Source: Actinomycetes bacterium (GTDB taxonomy: Bacteria > Actinomycetota > Acidimicrobiia > Acidimicrobiales > Acidimicrobiaceae). From it: 6,004 bases of DNA. The stretch is from contig JAJYVK010000110.1 in assembly GCA_021792075.1 (NCBI GenBank), positions 1 through 6,004 on the forward strand, read 5' to 3'. Below are positions 1 through 6,004 of this stretch, piece by piece (the first letter of the stretch is position 1; each line of letters starts with the position of its first letter). The position numbers and the translations under genes are program-made. The notes beneath the pieces are model-generated. The model saw nothing but the letters and a program-made list of their open reading frames with translations. It was not told the DNA's origin and ran no database searches.

Positions 1-391
1 CCCGTACGACTTCTACGTCTTTCAAGTCGCTCGCTACCAGCTCACCGTGCAGACCAAGAAGGCTCCGAGCCTCGTCTAGAGCCAATTCCGATGCTGCTCC
101 AACAGAGGCCGATGCATCTGGCGACAGAGACCAGCCTCCACCGAGCCAGCCGGAGGTCAGTATTCCGGGAAGCTCGTCCACGAGGGCTTGGAGTGCATCT
201 TCCTCTTCGATTTTGAGGCTTCGGTTCAGAATTTCGAGGTCCAGAGACAAAACGCCGATAGCGTAGGATATGAAGACGGAGGCACGGACCAACTCGGTAC
301 GCCACTTCCTGAGAGTGGCGGCTGGTATCGTTATGTTTATAGGATCGGCTCGGTTCAATACAGAATCGAACTCCTCCAGAGAATATGTCAT
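1..391 (-). CDS. Unidentified protein, N-terminal part (runs off left edge)
   Basis: On the - strand an ATG at 391-389 opens a frame that stays free of stops to position 2, giving 130 residues; the stop lies outside the window. The protein begins MTYSLEEFDSVLNRADPINI. The composition looks like a real protein: rich in Leu, Ala, Glu and Asp, with predicted amphipathic helices (about residues 25-58 and 100-125) and a Gly/Trp/Ser-rich turn near residues 80-90. The other frames over this stretch give Arg/Cys-rich, non-protein-like translations. The frame continues open upstream of the ATG to an in-frame stop near 458, with no other ATG, GTG or TTG start, so ATG-391 is the best start, although only a weak purine stretch precedes it. 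I see no signal peptide, membrane segment or known motif. It is transcribed away from the flagellar genes, so a flagellar role is possible but not shown. That it is coding is fairly sure; its function is unknown. Confidence 0.7.
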   Translation of the reverse strand, partial: MTYSLEEFDSVLNRADPINITIPAATLRKWRTELVRASVFISYAIGVLSLDLEILNRSLKIEEEDALQALVDELPGILTSGWLGGGWSLSPDASASVGAASELALDEARSLLGLHGELVASDLKDVEVVR

Positions 392-925
392 CTCTAGCTC
401 TGAGGGTTTGTGAATAGAGTTACCCCGAAAATCGTCTATTTGCGGGCCTGATCCTTAGAGTAGCAGGCGCAACTGGTTGTGTGGACGCCAGGAACGTAGA
501 ATCTCCTTACTGGCATTGGTGACATATGGGTACGGTATCCAGGTATTTTGAGTCAGAATGTAGATTAGCTCAAAGGAATAGCCATAAGAAACGCGCTAAC
601 TGATCAAAGATGTGACGACCAAAAGTGCCTGTCAATTATGAAGGGATGCTCGCGATCAGCTCTGCATCATTGCTGTTCATCTAGGAGATTTGTTGCTTGG
701 GCTGGCTGTTGCGGGCCTGGATTCGGTTTCACTCAAATTTGTCGTGGAGGTGGTCGCGTGACCGCAACAGGTTGTGGGAACTGGGCTGTGAACACCAGCG
801 TGGCAGTGCGCCCCACTGCTTCATTGGGAAAGAGGCGCTGTCTTGAGCTGGCTGTGTAGCGCCTCAGGGGAATTGCTCGGTTGCGAGGGGTCAACTAAGC
901 AGCGAAATGGGACGTAACAGCTGAT
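392..925. other. Long intergenic region between divergent genes
   Basis: These 534 bases separate the leftward unknown gene from the rightward glycosyltransferase gene. I find no convincing intact gene: the only longer + frame (638-859) is short, Cys/Arg-rich and without a clear ribosome binding site. The region should contain promoters for both flanking genes, but I could not identify a convincing -35/-10 pair or a sigma-28 type flagellar promoter on either strand. It may contain a decayed transposase fragment (separate entry). I saw no tRNA, CRISPR array or long repeat. Confidence 0.6.
684..859 (+). pseudogene. Possible decayed ISL3-type transposase N-terminus
   Basis: Two + frames joined by one shift give a continuous run resembling the start of ISL3-family transposases. 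The frame from 684 reads LLLGLAVAGLDSVSLKFVVE and stops at TGA 759-761. The neighbouring frame then reads GGRVTATGCGNWAV and, later, GKRRCLELAV, ending at TAG 857-859. ISL3 transposases typically begin with a Leu/Gly/Val-rich strand, then a CxxC zinc knuckle, a VR/VD-rich stretch and a KRRWRC-like motif. Here the second Cys of the knuckle would be Trp, and the KRRWRC motif would have lost two residues. Only about 60 codons remain of a protein usually near 400, and I found no terminal inverted repeats. The comparison is from memory of the family pattern, so this is tentative; it could be chance similarity in non-coding DNA. Confidence 0.3.
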
Positions 926-3900
926 GTGAGGTCCCGGATTTCGAACTGCTCGGCGTCGATAATTGTTCAGGCGTCAAATACATGGAGCGACACTCGTAAA
1001 TGTTTGGAATCTCTGAGACCGACGCTCAGGTCGGGGGATAAGGTCCTGGTTGTTGACAATGGGACGGCCGACCGAGCCGGTGAGCTGGCTAAGTCTTCTT
1101 GGGCAAAGTTGCTGTTCAATCCTGTCAAAGACAGATTTGCGCAAGGGCGCAATCTGGCTGCTGGTTCGGCGAACAAGGGTATCTTGGTCTTTTTGAGTGG
1201 TGGCACGACAGTATTTGACGGATGGCTTGACGAGCTATTGTCACCCTTCGCAGACAACGAAGTAGCTGCCGTGGGCCCACGATCGAACGATGTCGCTGGG
1301 GAGCAGCTGATCCAGGAGATTTTATTCAAAGACGGCGAGCCCGACTCTATAAGAGAGTTCGCCCAGGCCTGGGGAAGGGCGCATGTTGGACAAACCACCG
1401 AGACTGGCCGACTAGGAGGATTCTGCCTTGCTGTGCGTTCACAAGCCTTCAAGGAAGCGGGCGGATTCGATGTAGGGTACGAAACCGAAGAATTTATGGA
1501 CGATGATCTGAGCATGAAGCTCCGAAGAAAGGGACGGCGGCTGCTGATCGCGCATGGATGCTTTGTCCATTGCGATCCGACCTCGGGGGATGGCCTCACG
1601 GAGGTCGAGCGGAATTCGAAACAACAGAGCGATCAAAATAGGTTCCGGTCTAACTGGGGCACTGAACATATTGTCCCTCTCTGTCTTGTTTCGGTGTGTC
1701 TCATCGTCAAAGACGAGGAACAAATGCTGCAGTCATGTCTCGACTCGGTTTCAGGGGTGGCGGATGAGATCATCGTCTACGATACCGGTTCGGTCGATCG
1801 AACCGTTGAAATCGCGCGCGCGGCGGGGGCAAAGGTTATCGAGGGCTATTGGGACGACTCCTTCGCTCGAGCGCGTAACGCCGCCTTGGAGAATGCAACT
1901 GGAGAGTGGGTCCTATCTCTCGATGCCGACGAGAATCTTCTCGCAGATCCAGTGTCGCTTCGTGGACAGTTAGCTGACAGGCGCTCAGAACTCGAGGCAT
2001 ATCTGGTCGCAATTGAAAACCTTCACGGTGCTGGAAAGTCCCGTTCTGTTCATACCGCGATCCGCCTTTTTCGAAGAAAGTCAGGTACATGGCGGCACAG
2101 GCTGCACGAGCAGGTGGTAGCTCTCGACGATCCTGCCCGTCCTCTTCGAGTCGGTTATCTGAGCGGCGCTCGCATCATCCATTACGGTTACGTGTCTGAG
2201 GTATTCGAGTCCCGGAACAAAGCGGAGCGCAATTTGGCTCTTGCCAAGACGGCACTTGAGGATGGGGAAGTGAGCCGACCCTACGCACTTATGAACTACG
2301 GCCGTGCGCTAGAGACGGCGGGCTGCGCCGAGGATGCGGTAGAGGCACTCCTAGAGGCTGCGTCGATTACCGAGGATCAGATCACGAAAAGGCTGGCCAG
2401 AAACAATCTGATCTACATCTTGGGTAGACTCGGCCGGTTCGAGGACGCACTTGAGCAGGTGGAAGAGCTTCGCCGGATTTCGGTCAGCCAGATAGCCGCC
2501 GATATTGCGGAGGGACGAACGAGGATAGCGATGGGCGATGCAGAGGGAGGACTAGCACTTTTGGCACGTGTTCCTCCGCATGGTCGCGACGATGACGGAA
2601 TGGAGTATGCGGCTCACATACTTTCAGCCGTGCGGGGCGAAGCGCTTGCATCGCTGGGCCGCTTCAGCGAGGCGGCCGACGCGGTCTTGGAGGCAGTGCG
2701 GAGCCACGGAGTGCTAGAAGCCGATCTGGGCGAGCTCGCACTGTGGTTGATAAAGGCAGGCCGGTCCCTTTCAGAGATCGTAAATGCGCTCTCCGTGGAT
2801 GATCTGGTTCCTGTTTTGGGAAGGGTTCTGCGCCAGCCCCAGGCCTTGGCGGATGTGCTCTTGGAAGGGATATGGACGCGATTTCCGGATCGGCTGGAAC
2901 CGTTGGCCGCAGCGGGCCGCATCGGACCTTTGCTGCCGGTGGCTCGCGCCCTTGTATGGTCCTCAAGACTTCGAAAGGCCGGTTTGGAGGCCGCCTGTCC
3001 ATTGGTAGCGATGGCCAAGAACGAGGATCTGAATCCGCGACTTCGAATTCTCGCAGGGGCTGCAGCGTTCGGTAGCTTTGCGGATCGTTCCGTAGTGAAA
3101 TCGGTGCATGAGGCTCGCAGCCGGCTCGATCCCGCTGCGCTTGAGGAATCAACCCAGGAGATCGGAAGGATCGCTCCCGGATTGCTGGAAGCGAGTTACG
3201 TCGATGCCATGGTCCCACCTGTGACGACTCCGCCTGCGCGTTCGAGCGTGGTAGGACTAGGGCGTCATATCTATCTACAAAAGCCCGTAATAAAGGTGGC
3301 GCCGGTAGTCCATCGCGGGGGCGTAAACATAGTCGGTGCTTTCGAGAGCACCTCGGTCGAGGGATACATAGCCCGAAGCTTCACCACCACGCTGAGGAGC
3401 CATGGCTTCTCGGTTTCAACGACCTCCTATCACTCTGATGGTAGGGGAGGTCCGGTGAAATGGACTCATCGTGATGAAGGGAATCTCCCCTATGACGTGA
3501 CGCTGATGGTCCTTGCGCCGGAAGACCTTTCAAATCTCGTCATTGAAAACGGAGCGGCAGCCTTCGAGGGGCGATACATAGTAGGGATTTGGGCCTGGGA
3601 GTTCGAACAGCCTTCGGAGATCATGGGTGTTGTTGGGCGCATGGTGCACGAGATCTGGGTCCCGTCCCGATTTGCCGCCGGCGCGGTCGGTCAGATAACA
3701 GACCGTCCAGTTCTGCGTGTTCCCCCTCCCGTAGTGACCTATTGGCCGGTAGACAAAGCGCGAAGCAGGGGCCGGGCAAATTCTAAGTTCACATTTGTCA
3801 CGAGTGTCGACTACGCTACCGGCTTTGACCGCCAGAATCCCATAGGAGCAGTCGAGGCATTTTCCTCCGCCTTTCGCCCGGGTCAAGGACCGGTCCTTGT

Positions 3901-4465
3901 CATCGAGGCCACTCATTCGGAGCAGTACGTTGAAGAGCACAAGAGCCTTCTTGATGCCTTAGCCGGACGTGAGGATATCTTGGTGGTCGACAACTTCGGA
4001 AGAAGCCCTGGAAGGGCTCTGGGCACAATCGGAGATAGGTCGTGTTATGTTTCGCTCCATCGAAGCGAGGGAACAGGGCTGATGCTCGCTAGGGCGATGG
4101 TACAACGCATTCCAACAATCGTGACTGCTTTTGGATTCAGCCAAGAGTTCCAGGGTGCACAGGACAGTTTTCAGATCCCCTTCACTCTTGCTCCAATCCC
4201 GGACCATGAATCGAGATGCCTTCCCGGAGGTAAGTGGGCAGAGCCAAATCTTGAACGTGCTGCCAGGGCGATGCGGTTGGTGGTCGAAAAGCCGCAAATG
4301 GTTGCCGCAATGGTGCAGAAGGCTAGAGAGAGGGCGAACCGCCAGTTCTCTGCAGGTAGCGCTGCCAGAGCAGTTAAGGATCGTCTAAGCGAAATAGACA
4401 AAAGACGCTACGGAAACCTGGCTAACCCAAAGCAGTCCGGAAGAGCCGGTTGGGCAAGGGTCTAA
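926..4465 (+). CDS. Multi-domain glycosyltransferase (GT2-GT2-TPR-GT4), probable flagellin glycosyltransferase
   Basis: This 1179-residue protein has no signal peptide or membrane segment and is Arg-rich (roughly 100 Arg), so it is probably cytoplasmic. Residues 9-225 form a GT2 (GT-A) domain: SIIV strand, VVDNG at 42-46, GGF plus MDDDLSMKLRRKG at 191-203. Its DxD position (FLSGGT, 89-94) reads Gly-Gly, so it may not bind metal. Residues 252-425 are a second GT2 domain of the VKDEE / DTGSVDRT / DADE type (DAD at 333-335, RHRLHEQV at 390-397), with an intact DxD. Residues 430-610 are TPR-like helical repeats; 611-795 are unassigned. Residues 797-1157 resemble a GT4 (GT-B) enzyme: WAWEFE at 889-894, EIWVPSRF at 909-916, RQNPIGAVEAF at 969-979, SLHRSEGTG at 1043-1051, with Arg1056 where the second Glu of EX7E is expected. 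GTG-926 is the first possible start after an in-frame TAA at 896-898. Its place directly before flagellin suggests flagellin is the acceptor; the sugar is unknown. The alternative is a surface-polysaccharide enzyme. Confidence 0.85.
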   Translation: MRSRISNCSASIIVQASNTWSDTRKCLESLRPTLRSGDKVLVVDNGTADRAGELAKSSWAKLLFNPVKDRFAQGRNLAAGSANKGILVFLSGGTTVFDGWLDELLSPFADNEVAAVGPRSNDVAGEQLIQEILFKDGEPDSIREFAQAWGRAHVGQTTETGRLGGFCLAVRSQAFKEAGGFDVGYETEEFMDDDLSMKLRRKGRRLLIAHGCFVHCDPTSGDGLTEVERNSKQQSDQNRFRSNWGTEHIVPLCLVSVCLIVKDEEQMLQSCLDSVSGVADEIIVYDTGSVDRTVEIARAAGAKVIEGYWDDSFARARNAALENATGEWVLSLDADENLLADPVSLRGQLADRRSELEAYLVAIENLHGAGKSRSVHTAIRLFRRKSGTWRHRLHEQVVALDDPARPLRVGYLSGARIIHYGYVSEVFESRNKAERNLALAKTALEDGEVSRPYALMNYGRALETAGCAEDAVEALLEAASITEDQITKRLARNNLIYILGRLGRFEDALEQVEELRRISVSQIAADIAEGRTRIAMGDAEGGLALLARVPPHGRDDDGMEYAAHILSAVRGEALASLGRFSEAADAVLEAVRSHGVLEADLGELALWLIKAGRSLSEIVNALSVDDLVPVLGRVLRQPQALADVLLEGIWTRFPDRLEPLAAAGRIGPLLPVARALVWSSRLRKAGLEAACPLVAMAKNEDLNPRLRILAGAAAFGSFADRSVVKSVHEARSRLDPAALEESTQEIGRIAPGLLEASYVDAMVPPVTTPPARSSVVGLGRHIYLQKPVIKVAPVVHRGGVNIVGAFESTSVEGYIARSFTTTLRSHGFSVSTTSYHSDGRGGPVKWTHRDEGNLPYDVTLMVLAPEDLSNLVIENGAAAFEGRYIVGIWAWEFEQPSEIMGVVGRMVHEIWVPSRFAAGAVGQITDRPVLRVPPPVVTYWPVDKARSRGRANSKFTFVTSVDYATGFDRQNPIGAVEAFSSAFRPGQGPVLVIEATHSEQYVEEHKSLLDALAGREDILVVDNFGRSPGRALGTIGDRSCYVSLHRSEGTGLMLARAMVQRIPTIVTAFGFSQEFQGAQDSFQIPFTLAPIPDHESRCLPGGKWAEPNLERAARAMRLVVEKPQMVAAMVQKARERANRQFSAGSAARAVKDRLSEIDKRRYGNLANPKQSGRAGWARV

Positions 4466-4474
4466 AACGTAGGG

Positions 4475-4504
4475 GGACCTCTCAACTTTGGTGGAGGTTG
4501 GTCC
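4475..4504 (+). terminator. Imperfect hairpin after the glycosyltransferase gene
   Basis: The arms GGACC (4475-4479) and GGTCC (4500-4504) pair perfectly. Inside them, CTCAAC (4481-4486) pairs with GTGGAG (4491-4496) except for one A-G mismatch, leaving the loop TTTG. The structure starts 10 bases after the stop codon and has no T-tract behind it. It could be a T-tract-less terminator, or an attenuator or leader structure in a transcript that reads into flagellin. I found no clear flagellin promoter in the rest of the gap, so partial read-through is possible. Confidence 0.4.
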
Positions 4505-4534
4505 GTAAGTAGGTTCGGAGCAGGGAAGCTTCAC

Positions 4535-4549
4535 CTTCCTTTTTGGAAG
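4535..4549 (+). promoter_or_regulatory. Small hairpin in flagellin leader
   Basis: CTTCC (4535-4539) and GGAAG (4545-4549) form a 5-bp stem with a TTTTT loop, ending 13 bases before the flagellin ribosome binding site. A competing pairing of GCTTC (4528-4532) with GAAGC (4546-4550) is also possible. Flagellin leaders often carry structures that affect mRNA stability or translation, but the stem is short and could be chance. Confidence 0.25.
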
Positions 4550-4562
4550 CAATCATGTCAGC

Positions 4563-4568
4563 AGGAGG
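4563..4568 (+). promoter_or_regulatory. Strong ribosome binding site of flagellin
   Basis: AGGAGG lies nine bases before ATG-4578, a near-ideal Shine-Dalgarno match and spacing. It fixes the flagellin start and rules out the out-of-frame ATG at 4555. It is much stronger than the sites before the glycosyltransferase or fliD genes, in keeping with the need for thousands of flagellin copies. Confidence 0.85.
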
Positions 4569-4577
4569 ACAAATCCC

Positions 4578-5411
4578 ATGTCGGGACTTTTAATCAACTA
4601 CAACCAGGCGGCTGTCAACTCTTACAACGCGTTGGATCAGACCAATAGCGCGTTGACACAGATTGTCGGTCAGCTTTCGTCGGGTCTTCAGATCCAGTCG
4701 GCTGCAGACAACCCGTCCGGTTACGTCATCGGCCAATACCTCCAGGAGGAGGCGAATGGGTATACCCAGTCGATAAGCAACGCGCAAAACGCCGTATCGG
4801 TGCTTCAGACCGCGCAAGGTGCTCTTGGCCAGGAGGCCTCCATTCTCCAGACCATGAACACTCTGGCGACCCAGGCGGCCAACGGCGGCACCCAGAACGC
4901 AAGCACTCTGGCAGCAAACCAATCTGAGTTTGCATCACTGCAGAACGAGCTGGATCAGATAGCGTCGAGCACCAACTTCGGTGGCACGGCCCTTCTGAAC
5001 GGAAGCTACACCAATCAGACATTCCAGGTTGGACCGTACAACACGTCGAGCGATCAGATCGCGATAAGCATCGCAGCGTCCGATTCGACTACGCTTGGTG
5101 TCAACACCAGTGCTGTAAGCATTGGCACGGCTACTGCAGCAGAGGCGGCGATGACCGCGGTTCAGGCGGCTATCAGCACGGTTGCCACTCAGGCTGCAAC
5201 GATCGGTGCTACGCAGAACCAGCTCACGGCTCTGTCTGCGAACCTTACTACGGCCCAGGAAAATATCCAGTCAGCTCACGCAAATCTAGTGGATGTCAAC
5301 GTCGCGCAGGCAACAACGCAGTTCACCCAGTTGCAGATCCTAGAACAGGGTGGCGTAGCGGTACTGTCACAAGCGCAGCAGCTGCCAAGTCTGGCAACAA
5401 AGCTGCTGTAA
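4578..5411 (+). CDS. fliC: Flagellin, minimal D0/D1 type, almost without basic residues
   Basis: This 277-residue protein is the filament subunit, exported through the flagellar type III system and polymerised outside the cell. The N-terminal flagellin domain (about 1-140) is clear: INYNQAAVNSYNAL, QLSSGLQIQSAADNPSGYVI at 32-51, SNAQNAVSVLQTAQGAL at 67-83, then the Ile-Leu-Gln, AANG and NFGGTALLNGS segments. The C-terminal domain (about 190-277) has the usual SAHANLVDVNVAQATTQFT and QILEQGGVAVLSQAQ pattern and ends in LL. Only about 45 Ser/Thr/Asn-rich residues lie between, so there are no D2/D3 outer domains; exposed Ser/Thr there are candidate glycan sites. Charge is odd: I count no Arg, one Lys (275), one His and 14 Asp/Glu. 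Arginines usual in SGLRIN and in the D1 helices are replaced by Gln, Ser, Thr or Asn. A strong AGGAGG precedes it, and a 13-bp hairpin follows the stop. Confidence 0.95.
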   Translation: MSGLLINYNQAAVNSYNALDQTNSALTQIVGQLSSGLQIQSAADNPSGYVIGQYLQEEANGYTQSISNAQNAVSVLQTAQGALGQEASILQTMNTLATQAANGGTQNASTLAANQSEFASLQNELDQIASSTNFGGTALLNGSYTNQTFQVGPYNTSSDQIAISIAASDSTTLGVNTSAVSIGTATAAEAAMTAVQAAISTVATQAATIGATQNQLTALSANLTTAQENIQSAHANLVDVNVAQATTQFTQLQILEQGGVAVLSQAQQLPSLATKLL

Positions 5412-5420
5412 ATGTCCCGA

Positions 5421-5454
5421 CATCACTCCCAGGTGTGCCAGCCTGGGAGTGATG
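5421..5454 (+). terminator. Perfect 13-bp hairpin after flagellin
   Basis: CATCACTCCCAGG (5421-5433) and CCTGGGAGTGATG (5442-5454) are exact reverse complements around the 8-base loop TGTGCCAG. The stem begins nine bases after the flagellin stop and ends 38 bases before the fliD start. No T-tract follows, so it may work as a T-tract-less terminator, a partial terminator, or a 3' structure that protects flagellin mRNA from decay. Any of these would let flagellin be made in excess over FliD. Confidence 0.75.
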
Positions 5455-5463
5455 CTTCATGTG

Positions 5464-5474
5464 GGGTCGGACCC
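5464..5474. repeat. Short dyad in fliD leader
   Basis: GGGTC (5464-5468) and GACCC (5470-5474) are exact reverse complements around one base, centred 24 bases upstream of the fliD ATG. It could be a small protein-binding site, but an 11-base dyad may be chance. Confidence 0.2.
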
Positions 5475-5492
5475 AAGGCTGAAAGTAAATAG

Positions 5493-6004
5493 ATGACAGC
5501 GCCAATCAGTTTCACCGGAATAGAGTCGGGTCTCAATACCAGCGCGATTATCAATGCCGAAATGATGAGTTTCGAGCAGCCGCTGCAGACACTTCAGACC
5601 CAGCAAAGCAATCTCAACACTCAGATCTCCGATTATCAAACCCTGAATTCGGATCTTCTCTCCTTGCAACAGGCGGGGGATGCGCTGGCGAATCCGCTCG
5701 CTTTTGATCAGGCTTTTTCGGTCAGCTCTTCCAACTCCGCAATAGCAAGTGGGACGATCACCGCAGGCTCGAGCGCCGGATCAATCACACTGGCGGTAGA
5801 TCAGCTGGCTACGGGATCCACCCAGATCTCGGCTGGCACCGTTTCTGCCACCAACGATGTGGTAGCTTCCGGTAGCTATCTCGTGGGCTCGGGAGGAGCG
5901 ATGCTAGGTATCAGCTCGTTCAGCGGTTCCTCGGGTCTTGCCAGCGGTTCGCATACTATAAGCGTCACACAGGCTTCCGCCGGAGCAAGTGTTGCCGGGA
6001 CGGC
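5493..6004 (+). CDS. fliD: Flagellar filament cap protein FliD, N-terminal part (runs off right edge)
   Basis: FliD (HAP2) caps the filament tip and helps fold and insert flagellin subunits. ATG-5493 directly follows an in-frame TAG (5490-5492), so the start cannot lie upstream; 170 complete codons and two bases are present before the window ends. The FliD N-terminal signature is clear: ISFTGIESGLNTSAIINAEM at 5-24, EQPLQTLQTQQSNLNTQISDY at 28-48 (a coiled-coil helix), then NSDLLSLQQAGDAL. The Ser/Thr/Gly-rich part that follows includes AGSITLAVDQLATGS and GSHTISVTQASAG, the beta-strand pattern of FliD and flagellin-IN regions. The 170 residues contain no Lys or Arg at all; positions normally Arg or Lys, such as in the EQRPL-type motif, are Gln or absent. 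There is only a weak ribosome binding site (GAAAG or AAGG about 7-15 bases upstream). It lies 81 bases after flagellin, behind a strong hairpin, so expression may depend on read-through. Confidence 0.88.
   Translation, partial: MTAPISFTGIESGLNTSAIINAEMMSFEQPLQTLQTQQSNLNTQISDYQTLNSDLLSLQQAGDALANPLAFDQAFSVSSSNSAIASGTITAGSSAGSITLAVDQLATGSTQISAGTVSATNDVVASGSYLVGSGGAMLGISSFSGSSGLASGSHTISVTQASAGASVAGT

Noticed and set aside
638..859. A 73-codon + frame as an intact Cys-rich small protein
   Set aside because: There is no clear ribosome binding site, the composition is Cys/Arg/Gly-rich as in non-coding frames, and part of it fits a frameshifted transposase relic better.
881..909. A -35/-10 promoter (TTGCGA, 17 bases, GAAATG) before the glycosyltransferase gene
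   Set aside because: The -10 half matches the consensus at only two positions, so it is no better than chance.
967..1599. A 210-codon - strand frame opposite the first GT2 domain
   Set aside because: It is Ser/Pro/Arg-rich with no motif and lies wholly opposite a clearly coding glycosyltransferase domain; it is an antisense shadow.
2664..3218. A 184-codon - strand frame opposite the repeat and linker region
   Set aside because: It is Arg/Pro-rich and overlaps another - frame and the continuous + strand gene; it is an antisense shadow.
4463..4489. Sigma-28 promoter starting at TAAAACGT after the glycosyltransferase stop
   Set aside because: The -35-like TAAA is there, but 11 bases on the sequence is TCAACTTT, not the GCCGATAA-like -10.
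4535..4568. CsrA-type binding pair (hairpin GGA plus GGA in the ribosome binding site), as in the Bacillus hag leader
   Set aside because: The GGA of the hairpin is in the stem rather than the loop, and a GGA in a ribosome binding site is expected anyway.

Overview
The window holds the end of a flagellar filament locus: a very large multi-domain glycosyltransferase gene, a flagellin gene and the start of a filament-cap (fliD) gene, all on the + strand. An unidentified gene on the - strand runs off the left edge. The host is a motile bacterium of moderate G+C content. The two exported filament proteins have almost no lysine or arginine, which suggests an extreme acidophile. An acidophilic actinobacterium (Acidimicrobiia-like) would fit, but this is a guess and no marker gene is present.

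Layout. Positions 1-391 (-) encode the first 130 residues of a protein I do not recognise; its stop lies outside the window. Positions 392-925 form a long gap between divergent genes. It has no convincing intact gene, but it contains a stretch around 684-859 that reads like the broken N-terminal zinc-binding region of an ISL3-type transposase. Positions 926-4465 (+) encode a 1179-residue protein with the order GT-A (GT2 family), GT-A (GT2 family), TPR-like helical repeats, GT-B (GT4-like). A 112-base gap with an imperfect hairpin follows. Positions 4578-5411 (+) encode a minimal 277-residue flagellin with a strong ribosome binding site. A perfect 13-bp hairpin lies just after its stop, and fliD starts at 5493 and is cut by the right edge.

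How the parts fit. Flagellin polymerises into the filament, and FliD caps the tip and promotes its assembly. The glycosyltransferase lies directly upstream of flagellin, as large flagellin glycosyltransferases do in other bacteria (for example fgt1/fgt2 next to fliC in Pseudomonas syringae). The best inference is that it puts a glycan on flagellin, possibly using the helical repeats to hold the protein substrate. The hairpin between flagellin and fliD could set the large excess of filament subunit over cap protein.

The points most worth a second look are the near-absence of basic residues in flagellin and FliD, and two degenerate active sites in the glycosyltransferase: the DxD position of the first GT2 domain reads Gly-Gly, and the EX7E motif of the GT-B domain reads EX7R.
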